Part shown: positions 1-12,300 of the stretch, in pieces | How the letters are laid out: each line of letters starts with the position of its first letter | Position numbering within the stretch: position 1 is the first letter of the stretch | Assembly: GCF_963676685.1 (NCBI RefSeq) | Contig: NC_092345.1 | Coordinates: 31,271,585-31,335,584, forward strand | Direction of reading: 5' to 3' | Source: Mytilus edulis | Lineage: Eukaryota > Mollusca > Bivalvia > Mytilida > Mytilidae | Length of the DNA stretch: 64,000 nucleotides | The notes under the pieces: generated by a model | Database searches by the model: none | What the model saw: only the letters and a program-made list of their open reading frames with translations | Told to the model about the DNA's origin: nothing | Position numbers and translations under genes: made by a program

Positions 1-183
1 ATACACCATTGTGAAGATAAATCAGTTTATATTTACGACACAAGTTTTAGTGGGGTTGACAGCCGAGTAATCGGCATTTAACGGAATTTCGTCACCGCCT
101 GACATTTTTCTAAATCGTGAGTTAAGTACCTTGTGTTATATAAAAGTATATAGGAAAAAAAATTCTGAGACAAGTGCCTGTGT

Positions 184-387
184 GTAAACCAACTTATTTT
201 CGCGGATACCTTATTTCGCGTTCAGCTCGGTATAGACCACTTCGCAGCGATTTAATTTCGCGATTTTCAAATGTTGCCAAATAGAGAAAGATCTAAGTGT
301 TACCTTTTCGCGACAATTTATATTCGCGTTATTTTTTAATCGCGAAATTCGCGAATATTAATCGATCGCGAAAATAAGTTGGTTTAC
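184..387. mobile_element. 204-bp TIR element (MITE-like)
   Basis: A perfect 21-bp terminal inverted repeat (184-204 against 367-387), outer word GTAAACCAACTTATTTTCGC. The inside is rich in TTCGCG/CGCGAA words. No coding capacity. Confidence 0.75.
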
Positions 388-689
388 AGTATGTCATTAA
401 CTGGCTGCTTCAATGATAAAACCACACAAATGGGCCACGTGCATCCAAGTAGGAAACGTGGTCATCACCTTTGATTGCGTATAGTTTAACATGTTTGGCG
501 TATAGTTTAATATATTCGGCAAAGAAAGCACCGCGAATTTTCCAACCCAGTATCACATATAATATACTATAACATTAAAATGTTATCCTGAATTAATTCA
601 TTAACGCCTTTTTAAACGCTACTAGTTTTTACGCAAAACGATCGTTCACTAGCGTGACTGTTTTCAAAACAGTTATATGTTAGTATTTT

Positions 690-845
690 CGAATGAGACA
701 CCAGCTGACTATGCGGTATGAGCTTTACTCCTTGTTAAAGGCCGTAAGGGGACATAACATTATTAATTTCTGTGTCATTTGGTCACTTGTGAAGAGGTGT
801 CTCATTGGCTATCACACAACTTCTTTTTTTACAACACATGCCATC
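690..845 (+). repeat. Short interspersed repeat, family A
   Basis: Shares the words tgtgtcat-ttggtc, gttgtctcattggc and cacatcttctt with other copies at about 1545-1745 (-), 10400-10550 (-), 11275-11372 (+), 16825-16925 (+), 50740-50872 (+), 57086-57163 (+) and 62485-62705 (+). Any short reading frame here is repeat-derived. Confidence 0.65.
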
Positions 846-1319
846 CAGTATAAACCGGCTGTCGTCGTATTCTGTAAAAAAAAATAAAAACCGCAAAGTT
901 TGAAAATAAAGTTTGTTTAAGACCTTCGTTTCTAATTAATTTCACATTTTTCAAGTTCGTCTAGAAGGTACCGATCATCTGTCATGCAAGTAATTGTCTC
1001 TTCCAGTAAAAAAATGCATAGCCGTCAAAGGTACGTTTGCGTGTTCTGCACGTGTTCCGGCACTATTTCTTACGAAATATGATACTCTACTTGTATTTCC
1101 AAGCTGTTTCATCTATTGCGTAATTATTTTCATTGCATGAAGTTGGGTTTTTTTTTACAAAGTTTAGTGCTTAAAGAAAAACAGGAGCAAATATCATAAT
1201 TATTATATAATTTTTGTTTATTCTTCTTTAGTATATCGGGTAGAATTAATCAAAACGACATGCATAAATGTTTGGATAAAAATCCTCATGGTATATGTTG
1301 TACTACTTGGTAATGACAA

Positions 1320-1500
1320 ATTTATTTTGTACTGCTCGGTGGTATTGTATATAGAATGAAATTCAAAACAGTGTGGCTGTGGCCATTGATTGACACATTA
1401 AATTCATCCATTGACTGGGACAATTTACGTGAACGTTTGTCTGTAACGACCACTGTTCACGACGTACCTACGATAGACATTTAAACTGTGGGGTCACCAA
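1320..1500 (+). repeat. Possible interspersed repeat
   Basis: Non-coding stretch (ctgtggccattgattgacac to gtggggtcaccaaggtttct) that I recall as a common mussel repeat. No second copy is visible in this window, so support is weak. Confidence 0.2.
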
Positions 1501-1544
1501 GGTTTCTTAACGCCTTTAATTATAAAATAATCTATAGATATAGG

Positions 1545-1860
1545 AAGATGTGGTATGAGTGACAATGAGACAACTCTCCATCCAAGTCACAATTTATAAA
1601 AGTAAACCATTATAAGTCAAGGTACGGTCTTCAACACGTAGCCTTGGCTCACACCAAACAGCAAGCTATAAAGGACCCCCAAAAATTACTAGTGTAAACC
1701 CATTCAAACAGGAAAACCAACGGTCTAATCTATATAAAAAACGAAAAACGAGAAACACTTATAAACTACATAAACAAACGACAACTACTGAACATCAGAT
1801 TCCTAACGTAGATCAGGTGCAAACAATTTCAGCTGGATTAAACGTTTTAATGGTACCAAA
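1545..1860 (-). repeat. Short interspersed repeat, family A, longer copy
   Basis: Reverse-complement copy with a longer 5' part. The segment agtcaaggtacggtcttcaa to ccattcaaacaggaaaacca is shared with 10400-10550 (-) and 62560-62640 (+). Confidence 0.6.
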
Positions 1861-1964
1861 TATTGGAATGACTGAACTCAATTAAAAAACGTAGTAACAC
1901 AAATTAACACACAATGAACGAATAAATTTGATCTATGATACATACATAGTTTGTTCTGGTATAG

Positions 1965-2810
1965 TTTATACTTGTAAGTGGTATATAGTGAATACTGAAG
2001 ATGTTGTGTACTGGTTGTTAGTATGGTGACTAATGAATTAAGTGTGTACTGGTTGTTATAGTATCAATTTTAGTTTACACTAGTTGGTAGTATTGATTGT
2101 AGTTTGTATTTGTTGGTAGTATGGTGTCTAATGAATATAGTGTGTACTATTTGGTATTCTAATGCAACAACGTTTGTAACGTTCATTTTGATTGGATAAC
2201 GTCACTTTTTTACATGGCATCAATTGACAATTGATGCTATGGGACGTACGCGCAAGCGCAGACGGCATATGACAGATTTTAATTACATGGGTTAACGTTG
2301 TTTTCTGTCAGTTTCATTAGAATGGAGATAACAATATTGTATTTTAAGCTCCGACGGCATCAATTGGGGATTTGATGGTCGCCAGTAAACTTAATTTGCG
2401 ACCATCAAATCCCCAATTGATGCCGTCGGAGCTTAAAAAAACAATACAGTTATCTCCTAAGTATATAATGTGTGTGTTTACTGGTAGGTAGCATTGCACA
2501 AGTTTATACTGGTTAGCTGTAAGGAATACAGGTTTTACTGCTTGATACTTATATGACTAATAAATAAAGTTTCTAATGATTTAAGTGCGGTACCACTAGT
2601 CTAGAACAATAAAGAAGCAAATCATCTTGCTTAGTAGTAATAAGTACAGTTTGTGTACTAGTTGGTGGTATGGTAACTAATGCATTTTGATTGATTTTAT
2701 TGGTGAAGAATGTAGAGTCTACTGATAGGTAGTATTGAATACAGGTTTTACATGTTGGCTGTAAGAATTACAGGTTTTACTGCCTGGTAATAAGACGACT
2801 AATATATATA
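1965..2810. repeat. Degenerate short-period repeats around a foldback
   Basis: Recurrent words such as gtgtactggttg, gtatggtgactaatgaat and actggtaggtagcattg occur at 1965-2160 and 2460-2810. The hairpin at 2324-2457 lies between the two blocks. Confidence 0.45.
2324..2457. repeat. 134-bp near-perfect foldback hairpin
   Basis: Arms 2324-2382 and 2398-2457 are inverted copies with about a 15-nt loop; the core arm word gacggcatcaattggggatt is exact on both sides. No coding capacity. Likely a small foldback or palindromic MITE. Confidence 0.7.
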
Positions 2811-2819
2811 GTTACTACA

Positions 2820-4866
2820 TATCTGTTGTGCAATGACTGTCTACATCAGTAAGCAAGCGGATCTACTTGCTATTATGTTTCCCCAAAACCGCAAATAACG
2901 GTTTGTCCGAACTAACTTTTATTTACATGTTTTCCCCCTCAGTTTCGTGGATTTTTTTTTTAAGAAGTAGCTATAACTATAATCAAAATTATTAAGAATA
3001 ATTATTTTTTTTTCTTTTAATTATTTGTCAAATCCAAAGGAAAAATAATAATGATGTTTTGCGTTTGCGCCAATCTGCAAAACATATGCGACATTTGTTT
3101 TTCTTACATTTGCGCCAATCTACACTTCATATGTGCCAATTTTTATTTCATTGTGCCAAACAAAAATTATATTTATTTTTCGTTTCCGCAATTTTTCTTT
3201 TTTCCTTAGTGCAATTTTTTTCTTCTTTGTCATATGTACCATTTGACAGATCAACACAAGCTATGTAACATATAAGTTGTACAGAATTTACTGATATAAT
3301 GTCTACCCCTTCCGTCTGTCATCTACTCACCACGTAGATGTGGAAGTGGTACTTTGAGCAGGATAAGTTTATTGATAAAGTTTATAAAACTATATAAATG
3401 ATCATCACACATAAAATAGCATTTTTTTTTAAATGAAATAGTAACAGTTTAACGCAAGCACATTTGCATTTTGCTCGGTGTTTAATTTTCGACGTTGTGT
3501 TTCGTGTACTGTTGTTTGTTTTTTCGTCGTTTCTTTAGTTTTGCCATGGCATTGTCAGTTTATTTACGACTTATTAGTTTGAACATCCCTTTGGTATCTT
3601 ACGCCTTTATATTACCAGTTTAAATTAAATTTGGCGCCAAAAACAAAATTAATAATTTGCGCAAATGAAATCTGTGTTTTGGTGCAAATGGAAAAAAAAA
3701 TTATATTTTCAAAATAAATTGGCGCAAATTTCATAACGCTGAAAAATACTTAAGAAAAAATAAATCCGAAATGTTTGCATACATTAATGGATTCGTTGAT
3801 AATTTTTATTTCAACTTATATAACTAATTTTGTAGAAAGTCTCAATAATAATTAAGAACTGAGAAAAAGAAGGAATATACACCACTGACACAAGCAGTGC
3901 TTTTATGCAGTTCTGTTATCTCCGTTTATTGTTTTAAAATAAAGTTATTGCATGCCTGTTATGGCATAAAATTTAATATGACAAAATAATATTACATTCT
4001 CAGATAAATTCTGAAAATTATTAGTCATTGAATCTGTAATAAAAACATTAACTTATGAAAATTCCGCATACGAAAAGCTTCACACGGAATTCAAATAGTT
4101 TTCATAAGATTCATGATTACTTCGGTTTATTTATTTGAACCAACTTGTAAAATAACATAAAACAATAATTAATATTGTTATTATTATGTGGTCATGTTTA
4201 AAACATTTCTCTTTTCTAAAGAATTATAATTTGCAAAACAAACAATCAGTTTAGGAACGAAAAAGTTATAGACCAAAATTCGAGAATTTTGTGAGCCAAT
4301 AAAAGCTGTCACTTCTATTGTTTATTTAGCAGATTTTTCTTACGTTCTTAGTCAGTTTAAATAATAGAAATATACAAGGAAATTAATATCTTTGTTTTTT
4401 CAACTGTTAGTTTTATGAAGAAAACTCACTGGCGTATTATAATTTTATTGGACTGCTTTTGTAAATTATTAGTAAATTGAATTAAATCGTTAAATACCAT
4501 GTCGAAATAAATTATCAAATCAGAAAGATATTTTGCCATAAAAGGATGGTACTTAAGACGATATTGATTTAATCAAACCAATCACAAAGCTGTATTTTCT
4601 GTGAGACTTCCAGCACCTGTGCCATGCTTTACATTGCGCATGCTTCACGTGTAATCAGAAAATAGAATTATCTAAACTAAATATAATAATAATATTTGAC
4701 CAAATCTTATACCAATTGTGGTTTCTCAAATGGACAATACACTTTAAATGACAATTCTTCAATTTGTTTTACATTAGTGCAAATTAAAAGTACAGTGTTC
4801 TTATTATTGAAAAAAAACTTACAAATATAAGTATTTTTATCAACTGTTTTTTGACATTTTGTTCTG
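2820..4866. other. AT-rich upstream region of the Gfi1-like gene
   Basis: No supported gene. Repeated 'tttgcgcaaat/gcgccaa' words occur around 3059-3180 and 3630-3730. A short Penelope-tail match lies at about 3535-3610. Promoter elements for the Gfi1-like gene may be here, but none is distinctive. Confidence 0.3.
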
Positions 4867-4918
4867 ATGACGGACTTTCACAGAAGTGCATTTAAATCAG
4901 TTACCGGCAAGCCAATGG
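4867..4918 (+). CDS. Gfi1: Gfi1-like gene, candidate coding exon 1
   Basis: The ATG at 4867 is the first after an in-frame TGA at 4852. It encodes 17 residues ([17 protein letters not shown]) plus one base, and is followed by a strong donor, gtaagtg, at 4919. The phase (one base into a codon) matches exactly the two-base start of the exon at 9977, giving a GAT codon across the junction. The intervening intron would be 5058 bp. An alternative, unseen first exon encoding a SNAG motif cannot be excluded. Confidence 0.55.
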
Positions 4919-7900
4919 GTAAGTGTATTAATGATTTAAATATAAATAATAAATATTTGCGATTCAGGAAAATACATTTTTTAGTATTTATTTTAAATTA
5001 CATTGTATATTAACATTTCAAATCATTTGTTTTATGAATAATCGAGTAAATAAACAGTTCATTTGTTCTTTTTTTTTTGTGTTTTTTTTTTTATAATTTC
5101 TAGAATGAAATGTTTTATCAAAACGTAATCTAGAAGATATAAGGTACATGTCAATGAGTCCGCAACCAAAATGACCAAATGACCAAAAGATCAGCTAAAG
5201 ATATTTGAAAGATGAAAATAAATTGTGCAGATTAAACACCGAAAATCTAAAATAACTTTGTCTTTGACTATATTTAAATTGAACAATTATGATAAAAGTT
5301 GAAAAAATCAAACTTTCAATCAACACGATGCTTTCAAGTGAAAGAGTTTTATAACTAAACTGAATTAATTGAAGTATATAAAAAATCCTCATCTATTTAC
5401 TTTTTTAATTCTTTTTTAACAGATGTAAAACTATAAAGGATCCTTCAGACCTTTGAAATTTGACAAATTTCTCGAGTTTGAAACATTTTTCTTTTTACAG
5501 GATTGATTGGTATATATAAGATGTGAGAATGTAATGTTGATAACAATGTGAACAAATCGGCATATAAATAAAATGTGCTTTTAGTCCTGCATAATATTCA
5601 TTAAAAACGAGATTTAATTCGTTTGCAAGAACAATGAATTAAAAGTGCAATAATCTATGTGCGCCAAAGGTAATATTGCGCCACTTCGTTTTAAGAATTT
5701 CAATTATAAGTTTCATTTGCGCATATAAAACTGACACACAACTGCGCTTCTTTTAAAAAAAATGTATTTGATTTTTACTTTGATAATAAAAATAACGGAA
5801 ACAATTTTAGAACACAAGACGATTTCAATAATACATATATCTCTTCAGTGATGCTCGAGACCAAACTGAACATTTAAAAGTTCAAAACTTATTACAAAAA
5901 TTTAAGAGCTCATAAAACCGGAAAGGACCAAAATAAAAACCAAACCTAGACAAGAAATTAAAATTATACATGAGGGATATTAATTCTTGACTCCCTATCT
6001 CTTTTGTGATAAAAATAAATGTCCTCTGAAAGTCAGAGAGTAGAAATTTCAAATAAGTTTCACACTAACACGTATTCAGATCAATTGAAAACCGCCTTTG
6101 TTCGTTACAATACCAAATGCCATCAAGAAAAATATTGAATTCTGTAGAATTTTACAGATTTTTTTTAAACTGGGAGCAGGTTCCTTTTTTCGTGACATGG
6201 ACGACGAACATATATCAGTTCTTTTTTTCTTATTTATTTTCACCAATTTTAACCTTTGATTTTTCGTTTTAAAATATCATTCAGATTGTTTTATTTTGCA
6301 TACTTCTATCAAAGTCTGACTTTTAAGTAAATTTTTATGTAAACGTTCTAGTTCACAACTCAAATTAATGGTTCAGGACTTCTGCAGTAAATACATACGG
6401 GGGGAAAACTTCGTGTTACATTCCCATTTGTTTTTACAATTTTTATTTTCGAAAGCCAGATGCAATTTGTGACTTTTTACATGTAAAGACTATAGTCTCA
6501 ATTGAAATTAAACGGAATGCAAAAACTTGTTTACAAGTGCAAGCAATTCTTTTTGCTAGGACGAAACATTTTGTCCTTTTTTTGTTAGTAGTAATATTAT
6601 CTCTGTCCTGCCTTTTTGCATTCTATTCGGTCCTGCCTTTTTATTTTGCATTCTATTCAGTCCTGCCTTTTTATTTTGCATTCTATTCGGTCCTGCCTTT
6701 TTATTTTGCATTCTATTCGGTCCTGCCTTTTTGTATTAGTTTATCCTGATTTATTCATAAATTGTCATCCTTCCTTTTTTAACTCAAAATTCCTGCCCTG
6801 CCTTTTTTCAACTTTCGTCTAAGCCCCCACCCCCACCCCCTTCATAAAAATCAGATTGAAGCTCCCTTCCTGAACATTTAATTTCTTGGAGAGTATGTCC
6901 AGTGGCTGTTTTTCGCCACAATGAATTAATACCTTAAACTAAAAGACAATGGCGAAAATGATGTATAAAAAAAAAAAGCAATAGGAACAAACTAATTACG
7001 GTTAATAAGTGCTTACTAATAAATAGGTTACCGAAGCCAACAATGCGACCTAAATACTTGAATAATTAAAATACGTTCTACCTTATGAATACAATGTATG
7101 ATTAAAAATGATGAAAAATTAACATATTCACATCGTATAGCATTTTTTCTCTCTCCGAAGTATGATGCCGTTATCTTTGTGCATGACGTCTTTAACTGCA
7201 TCGTTACAATGATTTGACATTTTATTTCTAAATATTCATCAAATGTTCTTGAATAAAATAGAATAATTTCTAAGCATTGTTTTGAATATATATAATTCAT
7301 ATCTTACTGTTATAAGAAATAGCCTTTCCATCTCCCGTATTGGGATTAGAAACCGAAGCGAATTGTTAGATTGATAATTCTTAGTTTTGAATATGTATCA
7401 AAATATATGTATATTTTATTTTATTTTAATACATATTTGATATACATAAAAAAAAAATGATTTCTTAATGTCGTTGCCAATTTAGCAAATTTATAAAAAA
7501 GATCAACAGTTTTAACAAAATTGAAAAAGAAAGCTTGACACAAATTAAAAAAAATTAAAATCTACCACACTTGTCAAAATATCTTTCATTAATACATATT
7601 TTTAATAAATGATAATCAGCGGCAAAAGTTCGTTTTGCCTTGTTTCTAATGTTTCAAATCTGCTTGTTTGATTAGTTGTTTCCACTAATTTTTTTTAAAT
7701 TTTTTTTATGGGGGGGGGGGGGGGTATTGGTGCTTGTTATTTTTTTTTTATTATTATTTGAGCTTAATTTAAAAATAAATTGTATAAAAGAGGGGCGAAA
7801 GATACCAGAGGGGCATTCAAACTCATAAATTGAAAATAAACTGACGATGCCATGGCTAAAAATGAAAAGGACAAACAGACAAACAATAGTACACACGACA

Positions 7901-9296
7901 CAACATAGAAAACTAAAGAATAAACAACACGAACCCCACCAAAAACTAGGGGTGATCTCAGATGCTACGGAAGGGTAAGCAGATCCTGCTCCACATGTGG
8001 CACCCGTCGTGTTGCGTATGAGATATCAAATCCGGTAAATAGTCTAATTCGGAAGGTCACATTTATGAAAGGGAAGAGGATTGTAGTTACGACGTAAGGA
8101 ACATATCCGATATCATTTGTGAAACGGTTATTCCATAACGGTCAACCAACTCGTGGTGGCGTCCGTAAAATTTACGAAGAGATGATTTCAACTTGACCAT
8201 TTGGAACTCTTGATTTAATAGCGTCCTTGTGAGCAACAACCCTCTATCAAGAAAATCATGATAGGAAATATAAGATTTACAAAATTATAAACCCATTTAT
8301 TATAACAGGGAAGTAAGTTTTCGCCATGCGTTTATACTCAAGTTTTCGGCGAACATAAATATAAGAGAGAGGGCACACGCATGCATCTTTATTTAAGCAA
8401 ACAATTGTTAAGTAATAATCATTCGTAGTTGTCAAATTGACGTTTTACTCAGATCTTCTTTTATTTACAGTATGCAACAGTGAACAATTTATAATTGTTA
8501 TGTAACATGCTAGAATACAAATACATTTAATCGACTTTTGATAATATGAAGTTCATGTACCTGAACGTTTTTCGATGGTGTTGTGTTTCATTTCATTGTC
8601 TACTAGGAACCTTTTTTTTTAAAGTGATGCACCAGGTGTGTATTGGGGAAATAAATTGGCCACCAACACGCTGATTTTTTTTTGTGACGATTGAATGTTA
8701 GTTGTTTAACGTGCTTTCTCATTGGACGATATGGAACCGAAAATCAACCAATCAATGCTTAACAAATGGTTTTCCGCTTTTGGGGTTATACTTGTACAAA
8801 AAAATAGCTAGACTAGGCTTCAATCCGACACCTGTTGCAAGTCATGAACTGGTTTTAATTTACGATTTATTGACAAGAATAAGACCTCAATTGTTGTTTG
8901 ATATGACAGAGAGATGGTTTAACAAATTATCAGAACAACAAAGAGCATTTTATAATTCATATCATAAATTGTAACATTAAAATAAGCATCACAGCTGTTA
9001 TTCGTATGATTAATGATCAATCTGTAATTACATACTGAAAATATCTGTTGCATCTGTTTGAAAATCTTAACTGCACACCCATATTAATATTTTAAAAGAT
9101 TCTATGAAAATAAATTTTCAAATTATAAATTTCAATATCAAGGTTAAGAAATGACAGTACACGCGGGTGACTAAAGAATAAATGAATAGGACGATATAAA
9201 CCCATTTAAACATATACAATGATTGTGTTAGCGAAACTGGATAAAATGTGAGGACCAACATACAATCAAGCAAGCAATCAAACAATCATTCAATCG

Positions 9297-9328
<32 letters not shown>

Positions 9329-12300
9329 GTAAATAGATAAATAAATTCAGACCCTATAAGATACCGGAACACTTCCAAGCGTGAGTGAGTTTGTTCTTTG
9401 TAATTTCTTTGTTATACAACAGTATGTAACAAATCAAATAAAGCAATACTACAACAACTCAGTTCAGGCAATAGTTAAAAAACTCAAAAACAGGTAATAG
9501 TACAAAAACTCAAACAATGGTACAACTAATCGAAACAGGCAATAGTACAACAACACAAACCTTGCAATAGAACAACAAATCAAACCATGCAATAGAACAA
9601 CAACACACATCTTGCAATAGAACAACAACACAAACCTTGCAATAGAACAACAAATCAAACCATGAAATAGAACAACAACACAAACCTTGCAATAGAACAA
9701 CAAATCAAACCATGCAATAGAACAACAACACACATCTTGCAATAGAACAACAACACAAACCTTGCAATTGAACAACAACACAAACCTTGCAATTGAACAA
9801 CAACACAAACCATGCAATAGAACAACAACACAAACCTTGCAATAGAACAAAAACACAAACCTTGCAATAGTACACTAGTACACTTGTTCTAATCAGGCAA
9901 AAATACAATGAATCAAATCAGACAATAGTACAACAAATCTATAAATCTAAACTTTTCTTTATTTATTTTTTTTCAGATGAAATTTCAATCGCACATCACA
10001 ATTTGCTACGACGATTCCATCAGTTTCCAACTGCTAATGTTTTAACAGAGGGTGCCTCGTGTTCTAGGGACCCAGAGAACGATGTAAACAAATCAACATT
10101 AAGTGCAGACCATTCTTCGACAAACCCATTTCGGCCTTGGTTATGCGAGAGTAAAACGACGACAAAAACGGATAGTACAAATCAGGAAACAGAATGTCCG
10201 GAAACTAAATCAGGTACTACTTATTTTTTAAAACAGTATTTTTATTGCAAATGTCTGAAAGAAAATTTTAACGTTTGATTGAAAATAATATTTACAGCAT
10301 TTCATTCAAATTTTCTATTTAAAATAGTTTTAAAAAAATATTAAAAAAATCTATTTTCTAAATAACTGTTTTAATTGATTTTAAAGACATAAATATAATT
10401 ATATCTCTCACCCGAGTCACACTTTGTAAAAGCAAACTATTATAGGTCAAAGTACGGTCTTCAACACAGAGCCTTGGATCACACCCAACTATAAAGAGCC
10501 CCCCAAAATGACATATGTAAAACCATTCAAACGGGAAAACCAAAGTTTATAAAACGGTTTTTTTCCATTTTTTACAGATCAGACGATCGTATCCAGAAAT
10601 ATTTTCAAACCATCACTTAGTGATTTATATCGTTACCAATGGGCACAACATTTATATCGTTCGCCATTTAATTTTCTAACATACGGGCAACAAGCTCTTT
10701 GGACAGATCCAAGATTTTTTCAATTTTTTGGTCAAAGAAAAGATTTGTCACATGGAATGTTTCCAAATAAATACACAGAAGAAGGAGAAGTAATTGGAAA
10801 AGGTTTATACGAATGTTTGAAATGTCTGAAACAGTTCAGCACACCTCATGGTTTGGAAGTCCACGTTCGACGTTCGCATAGCGGCAGACGACCTTATGCT
10901 TGTGACATTTGCAACAAAACTTTTGGTCATTCTGTGAGTTTGTCTCAGCACAGAGCCGTTCATACTCAAGAAAAATCTTTTCAGTGCCAGCAGTGTGGAA
11001 AATCATTCAAGCGGTCATCTACCCTTTCTACTCATCTTCTCATCCATAGCGACACGAGACCTTATCCGTGTCCATATTGCGGGAAACGATTCCACCAAAA
11101 ATCGGACATGAAAAAACACACATATATACATACAGGTAAATATGTGTACTGAATTTTCACATTGTCTGTAGTGCTTGTTGCTATTTTTTTTTATATATAA
11201 ATATTCGATATTATAAAAACATGATAAAAGTGGTAAACAACAGACGGCAAACGAAAAAAATATAAAACATATCAGTGTCGAATACGGTGACCTATAGTTG
11301 TTAATGTCTGTGTCATTTTGGTCTTTTGTGGATAGTTGTCTCATTGGCAATTATACCACATCTTCTTTTTTATATTGTATTTTAAGAAGACAGTGTTGTC
11401 TATTTTCAGGCCTTGTATCACCAGTTTACTCTTGAACAGTAAATTGCTTTTGCAAATTTTATCTTAACGTATATGTAAAGTAGCCCCCGACCCCCTGGGT
11501 ATATTTTGTTATGCATGTATTATAATATCTTGAGGTCGTTAGCCCGAATGGGTGTATCGTATTTTCAGCGATTTGACCATTTGTTATAGAAAAGCACGAT
11601 AAATGCTGGATATCAATTTTATTGAACGATTATATCTTGATGTAAAAAAGGATATATAAATTGTTTCAATACCTCCAATACACTTTAAATCTAAATAAAG
11701 AGACATTTCAGAGACAGTCACTCACAGAGCGACCTTTCAGAAACAGTCACTCACAAAGCGAAATTTCGATGATCAGTTCCAACTTTTTTAGCGGTTTATT
11801 AAGAGATTTATATTCGTAAGTTAATAATTGTTCGGAATATTAGTTAAAGAAATTCAATATAATTACGAAAATTTGTACTTAATCAAAAAGTAAAATCATA
11901 AAAATATGATGAAATTTTAAAACGGAAAGTCCCTAATCAAATGGCAATATCAAAAGCTCAACCACATGGACAAGTGTCATATTCCTGTCAGACTTGGTAC
12001 ATGCATTTTCAATCCATTTTACAAAATGTAACTGCACATAATATAAGACAGGTGTATTTAAACGGTTGCAACTGTATAGCTAATCATAGCTGGAGAAAAC
12101 AATAACAGACTTAAAAAAAAATTGAGAGGGTGAATGACTTTTGCTTTGCTAATCTGTAAAGATAAAGGTTTTTTTTCAACAGAAAATTTTCTCAAATTTA
12201 ATATAAGGGGGTATGGAAAGTTTGCATTTCGTAATTGTCAATTCTTTTATTATATCTTACTCGTTGGTAAATCAGATCAACGTCAAACATTCTGGTGCAC

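Noticed and set aside
6117-6180. ATG followed by MPSRKIL as a possible SNAG-type first exon of the Gfi1-like gene
   Set aside because: Only the initial MP resembles SNAG, there is no suitable donor in phase, and the frame is poor.
6537-6822. Plus-strand repetitive hydrophobic frames
   Set aside because: A 30-bp tandem repeat keeps two frames open; no start context or homology.
9464-9908. Overlapping minus-strand Cys/Leu/Phe-rich reading frames
   Set aside because: Produced by the 25-bp minisatellite, whose units lack stops in several frames; peptide repeats follow the DNA repeat.
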